NCBI RefSeq assembly: GCF_946187725.1
Contig: NZ_CAMHSK010000014.1
Location: 1-64,000 of the forward strand
Reading direction: 5' to 3'
DNA: 64,000 bases
DNA from: an uncultured Treponema sp.
GTDB lineage: Bacteria; Spirochaetota; Spirochaetia; Treponematales; Treponemataceae
The position numbers and the translations under genes are program-made. A model generated the notes under the pieces. The model had not been told where the DNA came from. It saw nothing but the letters and a program-made list of their open reading frames with translations, and searched no databases. This document shows, in pieces, positions 45,101-52,821 of this stretch (position 1 is the first letter of the stretch; each line of letters begins with the position of its first letter).

Positions 45101-47648
45101 TACATATTATGTAGAACTTCGCGTTGACAATGCTGCTGGCATTAAAGTATTCTCTACAACAAGTCCATACTTTGGTTCTACAGCTAAGAGCTTTGAAGAA
45201 ACTGTAAAGGGATTCACTGGCGACGATCAGATTTATGACAAGCCAAATACAGGAACTACTTCAGCTCCTGTTGATCCAGATACAACTCCAAATACAAACA
45301 AGAACTACGGTTCATTCATTGTTAAGGTTGCTGAAAAGGATATCCTTGTAGACACAAGCCTCATCGAAACAACAACTGCTGCCCTTTCAAAGGCAACATA
45401 CAAAGCAGCTAAGGCAGTTCCTGCTAAATCTGCAATCACATTCACATTCGCAAACGAACTCGCAGCTGACACAACTGCAAGCTACGAATTGTATGATGTT
45501 TCAGCAAAAGATTCTCGCAAAGTAGTTTCTTCTGGAGCTGCTACAATTGCAGGCAAAGTTGTTACTGTTCAGGACAACCTCATGGTTGCTGGCCAGCCGA
45601 CCGTAAACGGCAAAAAAATTACAACAGTTACTCAGGACGCTGATACAGGTATCACATCTTACTTCTTGAAACTCGAAGTTAAGGATGCTGCTGGTACAGT
45701 AATCTTCTCTTCTGACAACAACCTTTGGACTGCTCCTTCAAGTGGTACTGACAAACGAACTGCCCTTCAGAAGGCACTCGTTGGCCTCGTTGCTGACGGA
45801 TTGTTCAAGGTAGAAGTTGCTCCATTGGCAATCGAAAACCTCAGCTTCGTTGAAGAAGACAAAGACAACTTCAATGTTGGCTTGAAGACTTACAAAGCAA
45901 CTGGAATCAATCCAAAGACTGATGTAAGTGTTAAATTCAATGCAAGCATCCCTGCTGGCGCTAAATACACTTATGCAATCAACGATGGTTCAAAGGATGT
46001 TGCAAAATCTGCTGAAGGTGGAGTTGCTGTTGCTGCTGCTACAGACACAATCACTATCCCAGGTGAAAAACTTGTTGCATCAACAACTAAGATCAACTCA
46101 TACAAGTTGACTCTCAAAGTTAAAGAGGGCGACAATGTTCTCTTCGACACAGAAAATGCTTGGCTCGGTAAAGTTACTGACTATGAGAAGAAACTTACAG
46201 ATTTGCAGGATGATAATTCATTTGGTACAAATGCTGTAAAATTTACTTCAGGTACAGATGTCAGTGTAATTACTACTAAGGCACTTAACATCCCGGTTAT
46301 TAAGACTCAGATTGTCACAAAAGACGATGCAAAGGGTAACAAGAGCAAGACAACAAAAGACGATGATAAAGACTTCAAGAAGTCTTATAAGTCACCAATC
46401 GTTCTTCAGTTCTCACACCCAGTAGAGAATTATACAGTTAAGCTTTATAAGGCAACTAAGCTTTATACAGCTAAGAAGGATCCTTATAGTGGTACTGCAT
46501 CTACTGATTTCTCAGCTTATGCAAAAGAAGCAGTTGGTGCTAATGAAGCAACAAAACTTGCTGACTTTGTAAAAGATGGTGCTGAGTATATCTTCGAAAG
46601 TGCACAGACAATTTCTGAAGACAAGAAAGTTATCACAGTTACTCCTGCAAACTTCTTTGACATGGATACAAAAGTAAATATTGCTGTGTTCAACGAAAAG
46701 GGTGAATATGTTGCAGTTAGGGATGATTCCGACAATGCATATGATTCTGCTCACGTTGTAACATTCACAACTTCAAATGTAGCTGCTGACTACGCTCAGA
46801 AGTTGGCTGACAGTGTTACAGAAGCTGTTACTGTAGATAATTCTGCTGCTTCAACAACTCTTAAGATTAAGACTGATAAAGCAGAAATCGGTAACAATGC
46901 TGCTGTTGAATTAACAATTCCAACTGAATGTTCAACACTCTCTGGTGAAATGCCAAAGTATACTGTCTATGTTAAACCTGCTGACGGAGTTTATGCTCAG
47001 AGCGGTACTAATAACGATTTTGGTAAAGATACAGACGGTGCTGCTATGTCTGCTGCAAACTTCAACCTTGGTCGTGAAGCTGCAAAGACTACAGTTCTTG
47101 CTACTGATACATTGAATGCAACTACATCACCAGTTGTATATCCATTCAAATATAACGGTACTGTAGAAGGTATTGTTGTAAAAGTTCTTGATGGTAAACA
47201 CACTGTATACAAGTTTACATTAACAGACCAGAAGGAACCAGTTCTTACTGTTGCTGATGATGCTACTACTAATCCTATTGTCCTTACTGCATTTGTTAAG
47301 AATAAGACAACTGGTGTATGGCAGGCTGATATTGCAGAGGGTTCTAAATTTGGTGCTGACAAAACAACTTCAGAAGCTGCTCGTAAAGACTTTACATTGA
47401 AAGTTACTGGCGATGAATGGCTTAAGAGCGTAACTGTTGCTGTAAGTGAAACAACTTCTACTGCTACAGGACTTGCAGAAAATGCCAAGAAGAAGACTGA
47501 ACAGAAGAAGGCAATTAAGTACTTGACAGGTGAGACATCTGCAACAATTGCATTCACTGAGGCTTACTGGTTCATTGATGATACAATTACTATTAAAGCA
47601 ACTGATGCTTCTGGTAATGAATCTACATATGAAATCAGAATTAAATAA
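42141..47648 (+). CDS. giant repetitive surface lipoprotein
   Basis: A 1835-residue exported lipoprotein: signal with IFTSC and C23, then an acidic Ser/Asp linker. Residues ~38-115 form a carboxypeptidase regulatory-like domain (GVVLDNKGEPVEGATVTLGS), followed by many Ig-like or SbsA-like modules (TFTFNKPMVRADF, VLEFSKPMNEQIAL). Three tandem modules of ~150 residues between ~870 and ~1370 share ITFTFDADL / ITFTFANEL / VKFNAS cores and an ending of the type YFGS, NLWTAPS, AWLGKVTDYEKKL. Low-complexity Thr/Ala content and biased codons (ACA, GCT) suggest high expression. AAGGAG is 8 bases upstream. No catalytic domain seen; an adhesin or structural surface protein is plausible. Confidence 0.85.
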   Translation: MKKILALMAGVALLFTSTIFTSCSDSDDDSSSSGSSSSNKNGSLVGVVLDNKGEPVEGATVTLGSKSTKTNYGGEFEFTNVAVNDLKKVTAATTSGGANYSTDVTGTGYTLTAKKDGYLSSTVAGIYVTYRDTENPEDTRMNGLVNSLQTTYSSILTAYAGALNPASSVAEGAVAAGTAGSTATTNTTQIAGSDSVVTTTTQTGSDSAKVFKDISEAISALKTMYDSDYYTEYFSDFAGLGLVPLDASLKGKIKLNLKTQNGSTYDAETYIPTSKPKVHVSYTAGTNALTTTTTGTTVTTIGIGGTDYTWEATVDEKGNFSFDKNLPSGVPLTVTVDMFFETINGTEYCFSSQSSVISAQNTGAATTTTTAGTTVVNNTLSAITLGSGDVNDESILLMLFAQNDKFWVTDTNVDSTATGVLLKTTDELTFTFNKPMVRADFKAKDSKIANLKDTEYTATWSEDKKTVTLKPVIGYWILSDASDEITITGEAEDGATAVLATKALTAYFDTKVWVSVKTESLSDFNGGILLSDPIVLEFSKPMNEQIALTVTGSSTAYTETWNTEKTQLTLTPNGGYWDVTGTAPGGVAGTATVANLVTVVVNTNGGSSQTYHNTKFGYWKDGAIDTSTIADAVADKLAVYFDSYIDVETAKATATGHEAFTVTFSKALKSFTKDNNITKVEAYDGTSYVQIYDFDASIDAANKVVTITSKGSIFNKKGSKYKVTFKNLEVVDGSKIFRELGTKGGTTSSNKTYAAETKFGFDGLEFKPSKIEVVDSIPTTAQLSRALVNVTTAKVLKITFTKAIQKANIIVTVNSKATDGKNNYIDGNVVYIPLDAVKAVNDTIVLSGNVLSVDYVTGAANATDETATFSTDNIKKWFDYAADEFVITAALNLTGTSLVDGLDHVTGKAEYKSANTIAVGTPITFTFDADLSGYKATYKIFGLKDVDNDATTDIVILKKDGEASVAGNTVTINDNTFKAKKVVGDKSTYYVELRVDNAAGIKVFSTTSPYFGSTAKSFEETVKGFTGDDQIYDKPNTGTTSAPVDPDTTPNTNKNYGSFIVKVAEKDILVDTSLIETTTAALSKATYKAAKAVPAKSAITFTFANELAADTTASYELYDVSAKDSRKVVSSGAATIAGKVVTVQDNLMVAGQPTVNGKKITTVTQDADTGITSYFLKLEVKDAAGTVIFSSDNNLWTAPSSGTDKRTALQKALVGLVADGLFKVEVAPLAIENLSFVEEDKDNFNVGLKTYKATGINPKTDVSVKFNASIPAGAKYTYAINDGSKDVAKSAEGGVAVAAATDTITIPGEKLVASTTKINSYKLTLKVKEGDNVLFDTENAWLGKVTDYEKKLTDLQDDNSFGTNAVKFTSGTDVSVITTKALNIPVIKTQIVTKDDAKGNKSKTTKDDDKDFKKSYKSPIVLQFSHPVENYTVKLYKATKLYTAKKDPYSGTASTDFSAYAKEAVGANEATKLADFVKDGAEYIFESAQTISEDKKVITVTPANFFDMDTKVNIAVFNEKGEYVAVRDDSDNAYDSAHVVTFTTSNVAADYAQKLADSVTEAVTVDNSAASTTLKIKTDKAEIGNNAAVELTIPTECSTLSGEMPKYTVYVKPADGVYAQSGTNNDFGKDTDGAAMSAANFNLGREAAKTTVLATDTLNATTSPVVYPFKYNGTVEGIVVKVLDGKHTVYKFTLTDQKEPVLTVADDATTNPIVLTAFVKNKTTGVWQADIAEGSKFGADKTTSEAARKDFTLKVTGDEWLKSVTVAVSETTSTATGLAENAKKKTEQKKAIKYLTGETSATIAFTEAYWFIDDTITIKATDASGNESTYEIRIK

Positions 47649-47698
47649 AAATCTTTACCCCGCTGGTTAACCCCAGTGGTGTAATGTCACACTAAACC

Positions 47699-47736
47699 AA
47701 AACAGCCACCTTGTATTGCTACATGGTGGCTGTTTT
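47699..47736 (+). terminator. terminator of the giant lipoprotein gene
   Basis: AAAACAGCCACC/GGTGGCTGTTTT with further inner pairing around TTGC; the T tail is short. A weaker hairpin lies just upstream. Confidence 0.75.
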
Positions 47737-47835
47737 GTTGTAAGTACAGTTTTTAAGGGGATCCTGTTCATCAGTTTGAATTAGACCGTTGAATAGTGCA
47801 TTTAATGACAGTTGCAGCGTATCAAGCGTCATTTT

Positions 47836-48810
47836 TTAAGAGAGCCGTTTGATTTCCTCAGCAGAAAGCCCAACTCCTTGGGCAATTTGTTCTACAGGTA
47901 AGCCCATTTGAAGAAAACGCCTTGCAGTTTCAAAAGCCATTTCGCGTTTACCGCGGGCTTCTCCTTCTGCAAGCCCAGCAGCTCTTCCGCGAGCTTCGCC
48001 CTCAGCAAGTCCATTGTTAAAAGCGTATTTTTCGCGGGAGATGCAGTCGTGGACAAATCTTTCGTAGCCGAACTGGTTTTCCCATTCCTGCTGGTTGCGG
48101 CTCATTTTGTTTAAGAGTGCCTGTGCCATGTCCATTTCCTCCTGCATTGCGGTAAGTTTTTGTAAAAGGGATTGTGTCTGCGGATTTCCGCCCATCTTTA
48201 TCAGAATAGACCAAAATTCTACTTCTGACAACTCTTTCGCCCCGTCTGCGAGTTTCTTTAGAATCTCGTTGATTTTCGGCAATTCGATGTAGTGAATCTG
48301 CATAATATCACTTAGTTCCGTGTTGTCCTCGCGTTCCTTGAAGGTATACGCGTGATGCAATTTCTTGTCTTCGATTTTCTGGAAATCCATGAACATGATT
48401 TGATAAATGTGCGGAAGTTGCGAGTACGGCTCGCCTGACGAGAGCGCGTTGTGTGTTAGGGTGGCGGCGTAGTAGATTGAGCGCTTGATTTGGTCGTCCT
48501 TGTACATCGAGTTTTGTAGCTCGACATCGACTTCACTGCCGTCCGCCAGCTTGCAGTGTATGTCGAGTCGCGGAAATTTGCCGTCTGTGCGGGTGGGAAG
48601 GAGTTCGGGGTTCAGGACTTTTGTTTCCTCGACTTTCTGCCCGATTACCGCCGAAAGCATTTTGCGTCTGCAATACGCTGATTCCTTGCACTCTTTTGAG
48701 AAGAAGGATTTGAATACGATGTCGTTTTTTAGGTTGAGAATCCTTCCTTCTGCGACAGCGCGTGCGGCCTGTTCCTTGACTTCATCGTCGATTATGATTT
48801 GATATTTCAT
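47836..48810 (-). CDS. Rpn-family PD-(D/E)XK nuclease/transposase-like protein
   Basis: A 324-residue protein of the Rpn/PDDEXK-transposase group, linked to recombination and defence. The N-terminal blocks ILNLKNDIVFKSFFS and LDIHCKLADGSEVDVELQ contain the nuclease core (Asp, Glu and Gln of D...ExQ). The C-terminus has a degenerate repeat LAEGEARG twice before a helix and the typical ending LPVEQIAQGVGLSAEEIKRL. The ATG at 48810 has AGG upstream. Such genes are often multicopy in spirochaetes; it may be mobile or domesticated. Confidence 0.88.
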   Translation of the reverse strand: MKYQIIIDDEVKEQAARAVAEGRILNLKNDIVFKSFFSKECKESAYCRRKMLSAVIGQKVEETKVLNPELLPTRTDGKFPRLDIHCKLADGSEVDVELQNSMYKDDQIKRSIYYAATLTHNALSSGEPYSQLPHIYQIMFMDFQKIEDKKLHHAYTFKEREDNTELSDIMQIHYIELPKINEILKKLADGAKELSEVEFWSILIKMGGNPQTQSLLQKLTAMQEEMDMAQALLNKMSRNQQEWENQFGYERFVHDCISREKYAFNNGLAEGEARGRAAGLAEGEARGKREMAFETARRFLQMGLPVEQIAQGVGLSAEEIKRLS

Positions 48811-48966
48811 ATCGCCACCTTTTTTACAAATAAAATTGAGTGAAAGAAAAGAATTGTGTTCCCTTTTCACTACACTTATTTATTTGAAAAAAAAGTCACT
48901 TTTCGGCAATGTCTACAGATAATATTTTGTTATAATTGACGAAAAAGGCCGCTCCGCCGTGGAACG

Positions 48967-49007
48967 AAAAAAAATGCCTGCATGAAGGATTATCGCTTCA
49001 TGCAGGC
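48967..49007 (-). terminator. terminator of the phosphofructokinase gene
   Basis: GCCTGCATGAAG/CTTCATGCAGGC, 12 perfect pairs with an 8-base loop, then eight T on the minus strand. Confidence 0.92.
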
Positions 49008-49029
49008 GTTTTATCATAGGGGAGCGGGC

Positions 49030-50433
49030 TTATTTACCTGCTTTTTCCTGTGCTTTTTTTTCTTCTTCTTCAGCGTTTTTCTTCATGTGTTCGATGACTG
49101 ACTGAATGTTGTTGACCATGAGAATTGGCTGACCGGTAGCGTCGAGAGCGTCACGCCAGAGTGCTCCTTCTGGATCGACTGTGTTTCGCTTGCGTGTTAC
49201 CATTTCGGTCGGGATGATGACATATTTGTCATGAACAAGACCAACTACGCACTTTGTTTTGCCTGCCATTGCTGCATGAACGGCATTGTTACCCAATCGT
49301 TCACAGTAGATTGAGTCGTTTGCTGTTGTGACTGCAGAACGAACCTGATAGCTTGGGTCAACATATTTGAGGTTGACATGGATGTTTTTATTTGCGAAGT
49401 ATTCGTTGATTTTGTTACAGATGAATACACCGATGTCAGAAAGCTTTTTGTTTCCTGAAGCATCCGTTTCGTTTGTAGACTGCAAATGCTCCTGTCCAGC
49501 ACCTTCTGCAACGATTACAACTGCATGACCGCGTTTTTCGAGGCGTTTTTCGAGATGTGCAAGGAATCCGTTTGGACCGTCCATATCGAACGGAACTTCT
49601 GGAATAAGACAGAAGTTTGTTTCGTGGCTTGCGAGAGTTGTTGATGTGGCAATGAAGCCTGATTCACGGCCCATGAGTTTTACAACACCGATACCGTTAA
49701 TCTGTGACTCAGCTTCCATGTGGATAGCGTCAACTGCCTGACGAGCCTTTTCTACAGCTGTTTCGAAACCAAATGAACGGTCGATGAAGAGAAGGTCGTT
49801 ATCGACTGTTTTTGGGATTCCGACGACTGCAACTTTGAGACCGCGTTTTTCGATTTCGCGGGCGATGTCGAGGGCACCACGCTGAGTACCGTCACCACCA
49901 ATGATGAAGAGCATGTTAAGGCTGAGTGATTCAACTGCATCAACGATGTCTGCAACACGGTTTCCGCCGCCACGGCTTGTTCCGAGGAATGTACCGCCGT
50001 TTTTGTGGATATCATCAACTACTTTTGGAGTGAGTTCGATTGTGTCATATTTTGACTCCGGGAAGAAGCCCTTGAAACCATAGCGGAAGCCACGGATTCT
50101 TTTTACACCATAGCGATACCACAAGCATCGTACTACAGCACGGATAACATCGTTGAGACCTGGACACAGACCGCCACAGGTACAGATACCTGCATTTACA
50201 TGTGCCGGGTTGAAATAAATGAACTCGCGGGGACCTGCCTTCTGCATGAGGTTCCCTTTTGTTTTTTCATTTTCTGTTGAATTTGCATCAAATACATTTA
50301 CTCTGTAGCGAACAAAAGATGTGTCACGAACATAATTAGCACGGAATTCTCCATGTTCTTTTGAGAGCTCGATTGGTGACGGAACTTTACATTCACCAAG
50401 CTGCTCAACAGTAAAATCGAATTTTTCTTCCAT
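49030..50433 (-). CDS. pfkA: 6-phosphofructokinase
   Basis: A 467-residue phosphofructokinase of the longer, PPi-PFK-like clade that phosphorylates fructose-6-phosphate in glycolysis. Motifs: [13 protein letters not shown] near residue 90, [11 protein letters not shown] near 180, [10 protein letters not shown] near 205, and MGRESGFIA. The Gly in GGDG is the residue usually found in ATP-using enzymes; PPi-dependent ones have Asp there, so ATP is the likely donor, although related spirochaete enzymes need assay. AAGGAG lies 6 bases before the ATG at 50433. Confidence 0.9.
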   Translation of the reverse strand: MEEKFDFTVEQLGECKVPSPIELSKEHGEFRANYVRDTSFVRYRVNVFDANSTENEKTKGNLMQKAGPREFIYFNPAHVNAGICTCGGLCPGLNDVIRAVVRCLWYRYGVKRIRGFRYGFKGFFPESKYDTIELTPKVVDDIHKNGGTFLGTSRGGGNRVADIVDAVESLSLNMLFIIGGDGTQRGALDIAREIEKRGLKVAVVGIPKTVDNDLLFIDRSFGFETAVEKARQAVDAIHMEAESQINGIGVVKLMGRESGFIATSTTLASHETNFCLIPEVPFDMDGPNGFLAHLEKRLEKRGHAVVIVAEGAGQEHLQSTNETDASGNKKLSDIGVFICNKINEYFANKNIHVNLKYVDPSYQVRSAVTTANDSIYCERLGNNAVHAAMAGKTKCVVGLVHDKYVIIPTEMVTRKRNTVDPEGALWRDALDATGQPILMVNNIQSVIEHMKKNAEEEEKKAQEKAGK

Positions 50434-50555
50434 TGATAGCTCCTTAAAAATAAACGCGAATATGCGAAAAGCTAACATCCATTTTATGCTGAATTCAATG
50501 AATTTTCAATACAAAAATGCTCTACTTTTGCACTTTTACGCACGATAAAAAAAAG

Positions 50556-50573
50556 CCACTCAAAAGCGAGTGG
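50556..50573 (-). terminator. terminator downstream of amt
   Basis: CCACTC/GAGTGG stem with a run of eight T on the minus strand (50547-50554). It isolates amt from pfkA. A possible pfkA promoter (TTGAAA-16-ATAAAA, 50482-50509) follows. Confidence 0.85.
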
Positions 50574-50579
50574 ATTTTT

Positions 50580-50672
50580 GCGTTAGCGATTGTAGCCCCG
50601 AAGTTGCCAGCGTGCTGGCAATGAGCGTTAGCGAAGGGCGAAAAGCGCGACCCGCCGAAGGCGGGTAACGCC
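50580..50672 (+). repeat. structured repeat family B, copy 2
   Basis: TTGCCAGC/GCTGGCAA, the constant word GAGCGTTAGCGAAG, and CCCGCC/GGCGGG, closed by GCGT/ACGC. Compared with 31915-32004 both stems differ by paired changes. It lies between the amt stop and its terminator. Confidence 0.75.
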
Positions 50673-50696
50673 ATTTTCTTCTATTATATTGTCCCC

Positions 50697-52394
50697 TTAG
50701 TCCTGAAGGGCTTCATATCCTTCTTCGCCAGTTCGGACTTTGATTACATTTTCTACATCGTATACGAAAATCTTTCCGTCACCGATGTTTCCTGTGTAAA
50801 GGACTTCCTTGGCTGCTGTTACGACCAAATCAACTGGAACTTCGCTTACAACGATGTCAACCTTGATTTTTGGCAGCAGTGTCATATCCATTGCGACACC
50901 ACGATACTTCTGGACATTTCCGTGCTGAACACCGCATCCAAGTACATTTGCAACTGTCATACCTGTAACATTGATGTCGTTCATTGCTGACTTCAACTCG
51001 TCGAACTTGCTTGGTCGTGTGATGATTGTGACCTTGTGGAACTTAGCATCAGGACGCTCTGTTGCCTTTGTAACTGGAATTGCCTTTTCAACTGGAACAG
51101 AACCCTTGACTGTTGGTGCAAGTGCTGAATCTGCATCTCCTGGAAGACCCGCATTCATTACCTGTGGAGCCATGATGAATCCGCCGTAAGCAGAATCGAT
51201 TCCGTGTTCAAGTTTATCAAGACCGATTACTTCTTCTTCGCGGCTTGCACGGAGACCGTGGAACTTTTTGATTGCCGCAAAGACGATTACCATACAAACT
51301 GTTGTCCAAAGAACAATTGTACACTCACCGAGAGTCTGAACTCCCAAGTGCTTGAATCCGCCGCCGTAGAATACACCGCTTTCAACATTGAAAAGACCGT
51401 CTGCCAAAGTACCCCAGATACCGTTTGCAAGGTGAACACCAACTGCACCAACCGGGTCATCGATGTGGCACTTCAAATCAAGACCTTCAACTACGATTAC
51501 TACAAGGAAACCTGCCACGATACCGATGATGCTTGCACCCAAAGCGTCAACTGTCGCACATGGAGCAGTGATTGCAACCAGACCTGCAAGTGAAGCGTTC
51601 AAAGTCATTGAAACATCTGGTTTACCGTTTTTGAACCATGTGAAAAGCATTGTTGTGACACAGGCAAGTGCCGGAGCGATTGTTGTTGTTGTGAATACTG
51701 CTGCGAGACCGCCGACACCGAGCAATTTTGTACAAGCTGCACCGTTGAATCCGTACCATCCGAACCAGAGGATGAATGTTCCCAAAGCACCCAAAGTGAG
51801 CGAATGACCAGGAATTGCGTGAACCTTTGTTACCTTTCCGTTTTTATCATAATCATATTTTCCAATTCGTGGACCGAGGAACATTGCACCGATTAAAGCT
51901 GCTGTACCACCGACTGAGTGAATTGCTGCAGAACCTGCGAAATCGACGAATCCGAGCTGAACAAGCCAGCCGTTTGCGTTCCAGACCCATCCTGCTTCGA
52001 TTGGATAAACAACTGCTGAAATTACAGCCGAATAGATACAATATGAACTGAATTTTGTTCGTTCAGCCATTGCACCAGAAACGATTGTTGCCGCTGTTGC
52101 ACAGAAAACAAGGTTGAATACAAAAGCCGACCAGTCCAATTCAGCAAAAATAGTGAAAAGCTGCAAGTGCGGTTTTCCGATTACGCCAAACAGATAGTTT
52201 TCGCTCATCATAAGACCAAAACCAAGCAGCATGAACATAGGCGTTCCGATACAGAAATCCATCAGGTTTTTCATGATGATGTTTCCTGCGTTTTTAGCCC
52301 GTGTAAATCCCGTTTCAACCATTGCAAAGCCGCACTGCATAAAGAATACAAGTGCCGCACCAATAAGGAACCAAACTCCCCAAACTTCGTTCAT
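50697..52394 (-). CDS. amt: ammonium transporter fused to a P-II signalling domain
   Basis: A 565-residue fusion. Residues 1-400 are an Amt channel with eleven hydrophobic segments and the pore histidines H159 (AAIHSVGG) and H321 (VGVHLANG). After a linker, residues ~452-565 are a complete P-II protein: FHKVTIITRPSKF, a T-loop around GNVQKYRGVAM, LPKIKVDIVVS, TGNIGDGKIFV and the ending VRTGEEGYEAL. At the place of uridylylated Tyr51 of GlnB there is M502, so classical uridylylation is not possible; Y497 (Tyr46 position) remains. The fused domain probably gates the channel by ATP/ADP and 2-oxoglutarate. ACGGAGGT lies 9 bases upstream. Its leader carries three tandem terminators. Confidence 0.93.
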   Translation of the reverse strand: MNEVWGVWFLIGAALVFFMQCGFAMVETGFTRAKNAGNIIMKNLMDFCIGTPMFMLLGFGLMMSENYLFGVIGKPHLQLFTIFAELDWSAFVFNLVFCATAATIVSGAMAERTKFSSYCIYSAVISAVVYPIEAGWVWNANGWLVQLGFVDFAGSAAIHSVGGTAALIGAMFLGPRIGKYDYDKNGKVTKVHAIPGHSLTLGALGTFILWFGWYGFNGAACTKLLGVGGLAAVFTTTTIAPALACVTTMLFTWFKNGKPDVSMTLNASLAGLVAITAPCATVDALGASIIGIVAGFLVVIVVEGLDLKCHIDDPVGAVGVHLANGIWGTLADGLFNVESGVFYGGGFKHLGVQTLGECTIVLWTTVCMVIVFAAIKKFHGLRASREEEVIGLDKLEHGIDSAYGGFIMAPQVMNAGLPGDADSALAPTVKGSVPVEKAIPVTKATERPDAKFHKVTIITRPSKFDELKSAMNDINVTGMTVANVLGCGVQHGNVQKYRGVAMDMTLLPKIKVDIVVSEVPVDLVVTAAKEVLYTGNIGDGKIFVYDVENVIKVRTGEEGYEALQD

Positions 52395-52420
52395 TTTTTA
52401 ATACCTCCGTTTTTTAATAA

Positions 52421-52500
52421 AGGGGGAAGTCTCCCCCTCGCTACAAAGCGTTGCTTTTTCGCTACCCCTTCGCCTAGGGCTGCCGCCCTAAAACCCGCTG
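52421..52500 (-). repeat. palindromic repeat family F, copy 3, in the amt leader
   Basis: Minus strand reads GAAGGGGTAGCG, then GCGAGGGGGAGACTTCCCCC, the same word order as the copies in uppP and asnB. It separates the last leader terminator from the amt ribosome binding site. Confidence 0.65.
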
Positions 52501-52513
52501 GCAGCAAAAAAAA

Positions 52514-52558
52514 GGCGATGACATCAGACACTGTGCACTCGTGCCCGACATCATCGCC
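52514..52558 (-). promoter_or_regulatory. amt leader terminator 3 (attenuator candidate)
   Basis: GGCGATGA/TCATCGCC extended inward by wobble pairs to about 18 base pairs with a 9-base loop, then eight T on the minus strand. Third hairpin in the leader RNA; its 5' arm CGGCGATGATGTCG resembles the others. Confidence 0.75.
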
Positions 52559-52571
52559 GGTTATAAAAAAA

Positions 52572-52603
52572 GCCGAAGATTCTTGTTAAGAAAAATCTCC
52601 GGC
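52572..52603 (-). promoter_or_regulatory. amt leader terminator 2 (attenuator candidate)
   Basis: GCCGGAGATT/AATCTTCGGC (one G-U pair, inner pairs added, 6-base loop) followed by seven T on the minus strand. Its 5' flank reads GGCAATGGAGCCG. Confidence 0.78.
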
Positions 52604-52627
52604 TCCATTGCCAATTTTAATAAAAAA

Positions 52628-52655
52628 AGGTCGCAAGAAGTGAATCCTGCGACCT
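52628..52655 (-). promoter_or_regulatory. amt leader terminator 1 (attenuator candidate)
   Basis: AGGTCGCA/TGCGACCT, then seven T on the minus strand, beginning about 13 bases after the predicted transcription start. The 5' flank ACAATGAGGTCG is closely similar to the asnB leader hairpin. Confidence 0.8.
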
Positions 52656-52674
52656 CATTGTCGTGTGATAAAAA

Positions 52675-52703
52675 CTTATATCTTAAAATTAAGATTGTGT
52701 CAA
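52675..52703 (-). promoter_or_regulatory. promoter of amt
   Basis: TTGACA (52698-52703), 17 bases, TATAAG (52675-52680) on the minus strand, a near-consensus promoter. Predicted start near 52668, giving a leader of about 270 bases that contains all three hairpins. Between it and the asnB stop are two palindromes without T runs (52775-52790, 52796-52814). Confidence 0.8.
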
Positions 52704-52821
52704 TAATCCGACACTTGATTTTACAAAAATTAATGGACTTTTTTATGCCTTGTAAGCATCGTTATGAACACGTCGCACGCTAACGCGTGCTTAACGAGTT
52801 TGCTTTGCAAACTCGCAGGGC

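Noticed and set aside
47836-48810. Active insertion sequence
   Set aside because: The Rpn-type gene has no terminal inverted repeats or target duplications that I can see.
49030-50433. PPi-dependent phosphofructokinase
   Set aside because: The motif is GGDG, the Gly typical of ATP users; kept as open only because of the clade.
52514-52655. Hairpins read simply as asnB terminators
   Set aside because: A near-consensus promoter lies upstream of them on the same strand, about 13 bases before the first hairpin, so they belong to the amt leader; asnB ends about 170 bases earlier.
52400-52700. Glutamine riboswitch or ANTAR two-hairpin motif
   Set aside because: I could not match the glutamine riboswitch consensus, and the loops lack the ANTAR A1/G4 hexaloop; the regulator stays unnamed.
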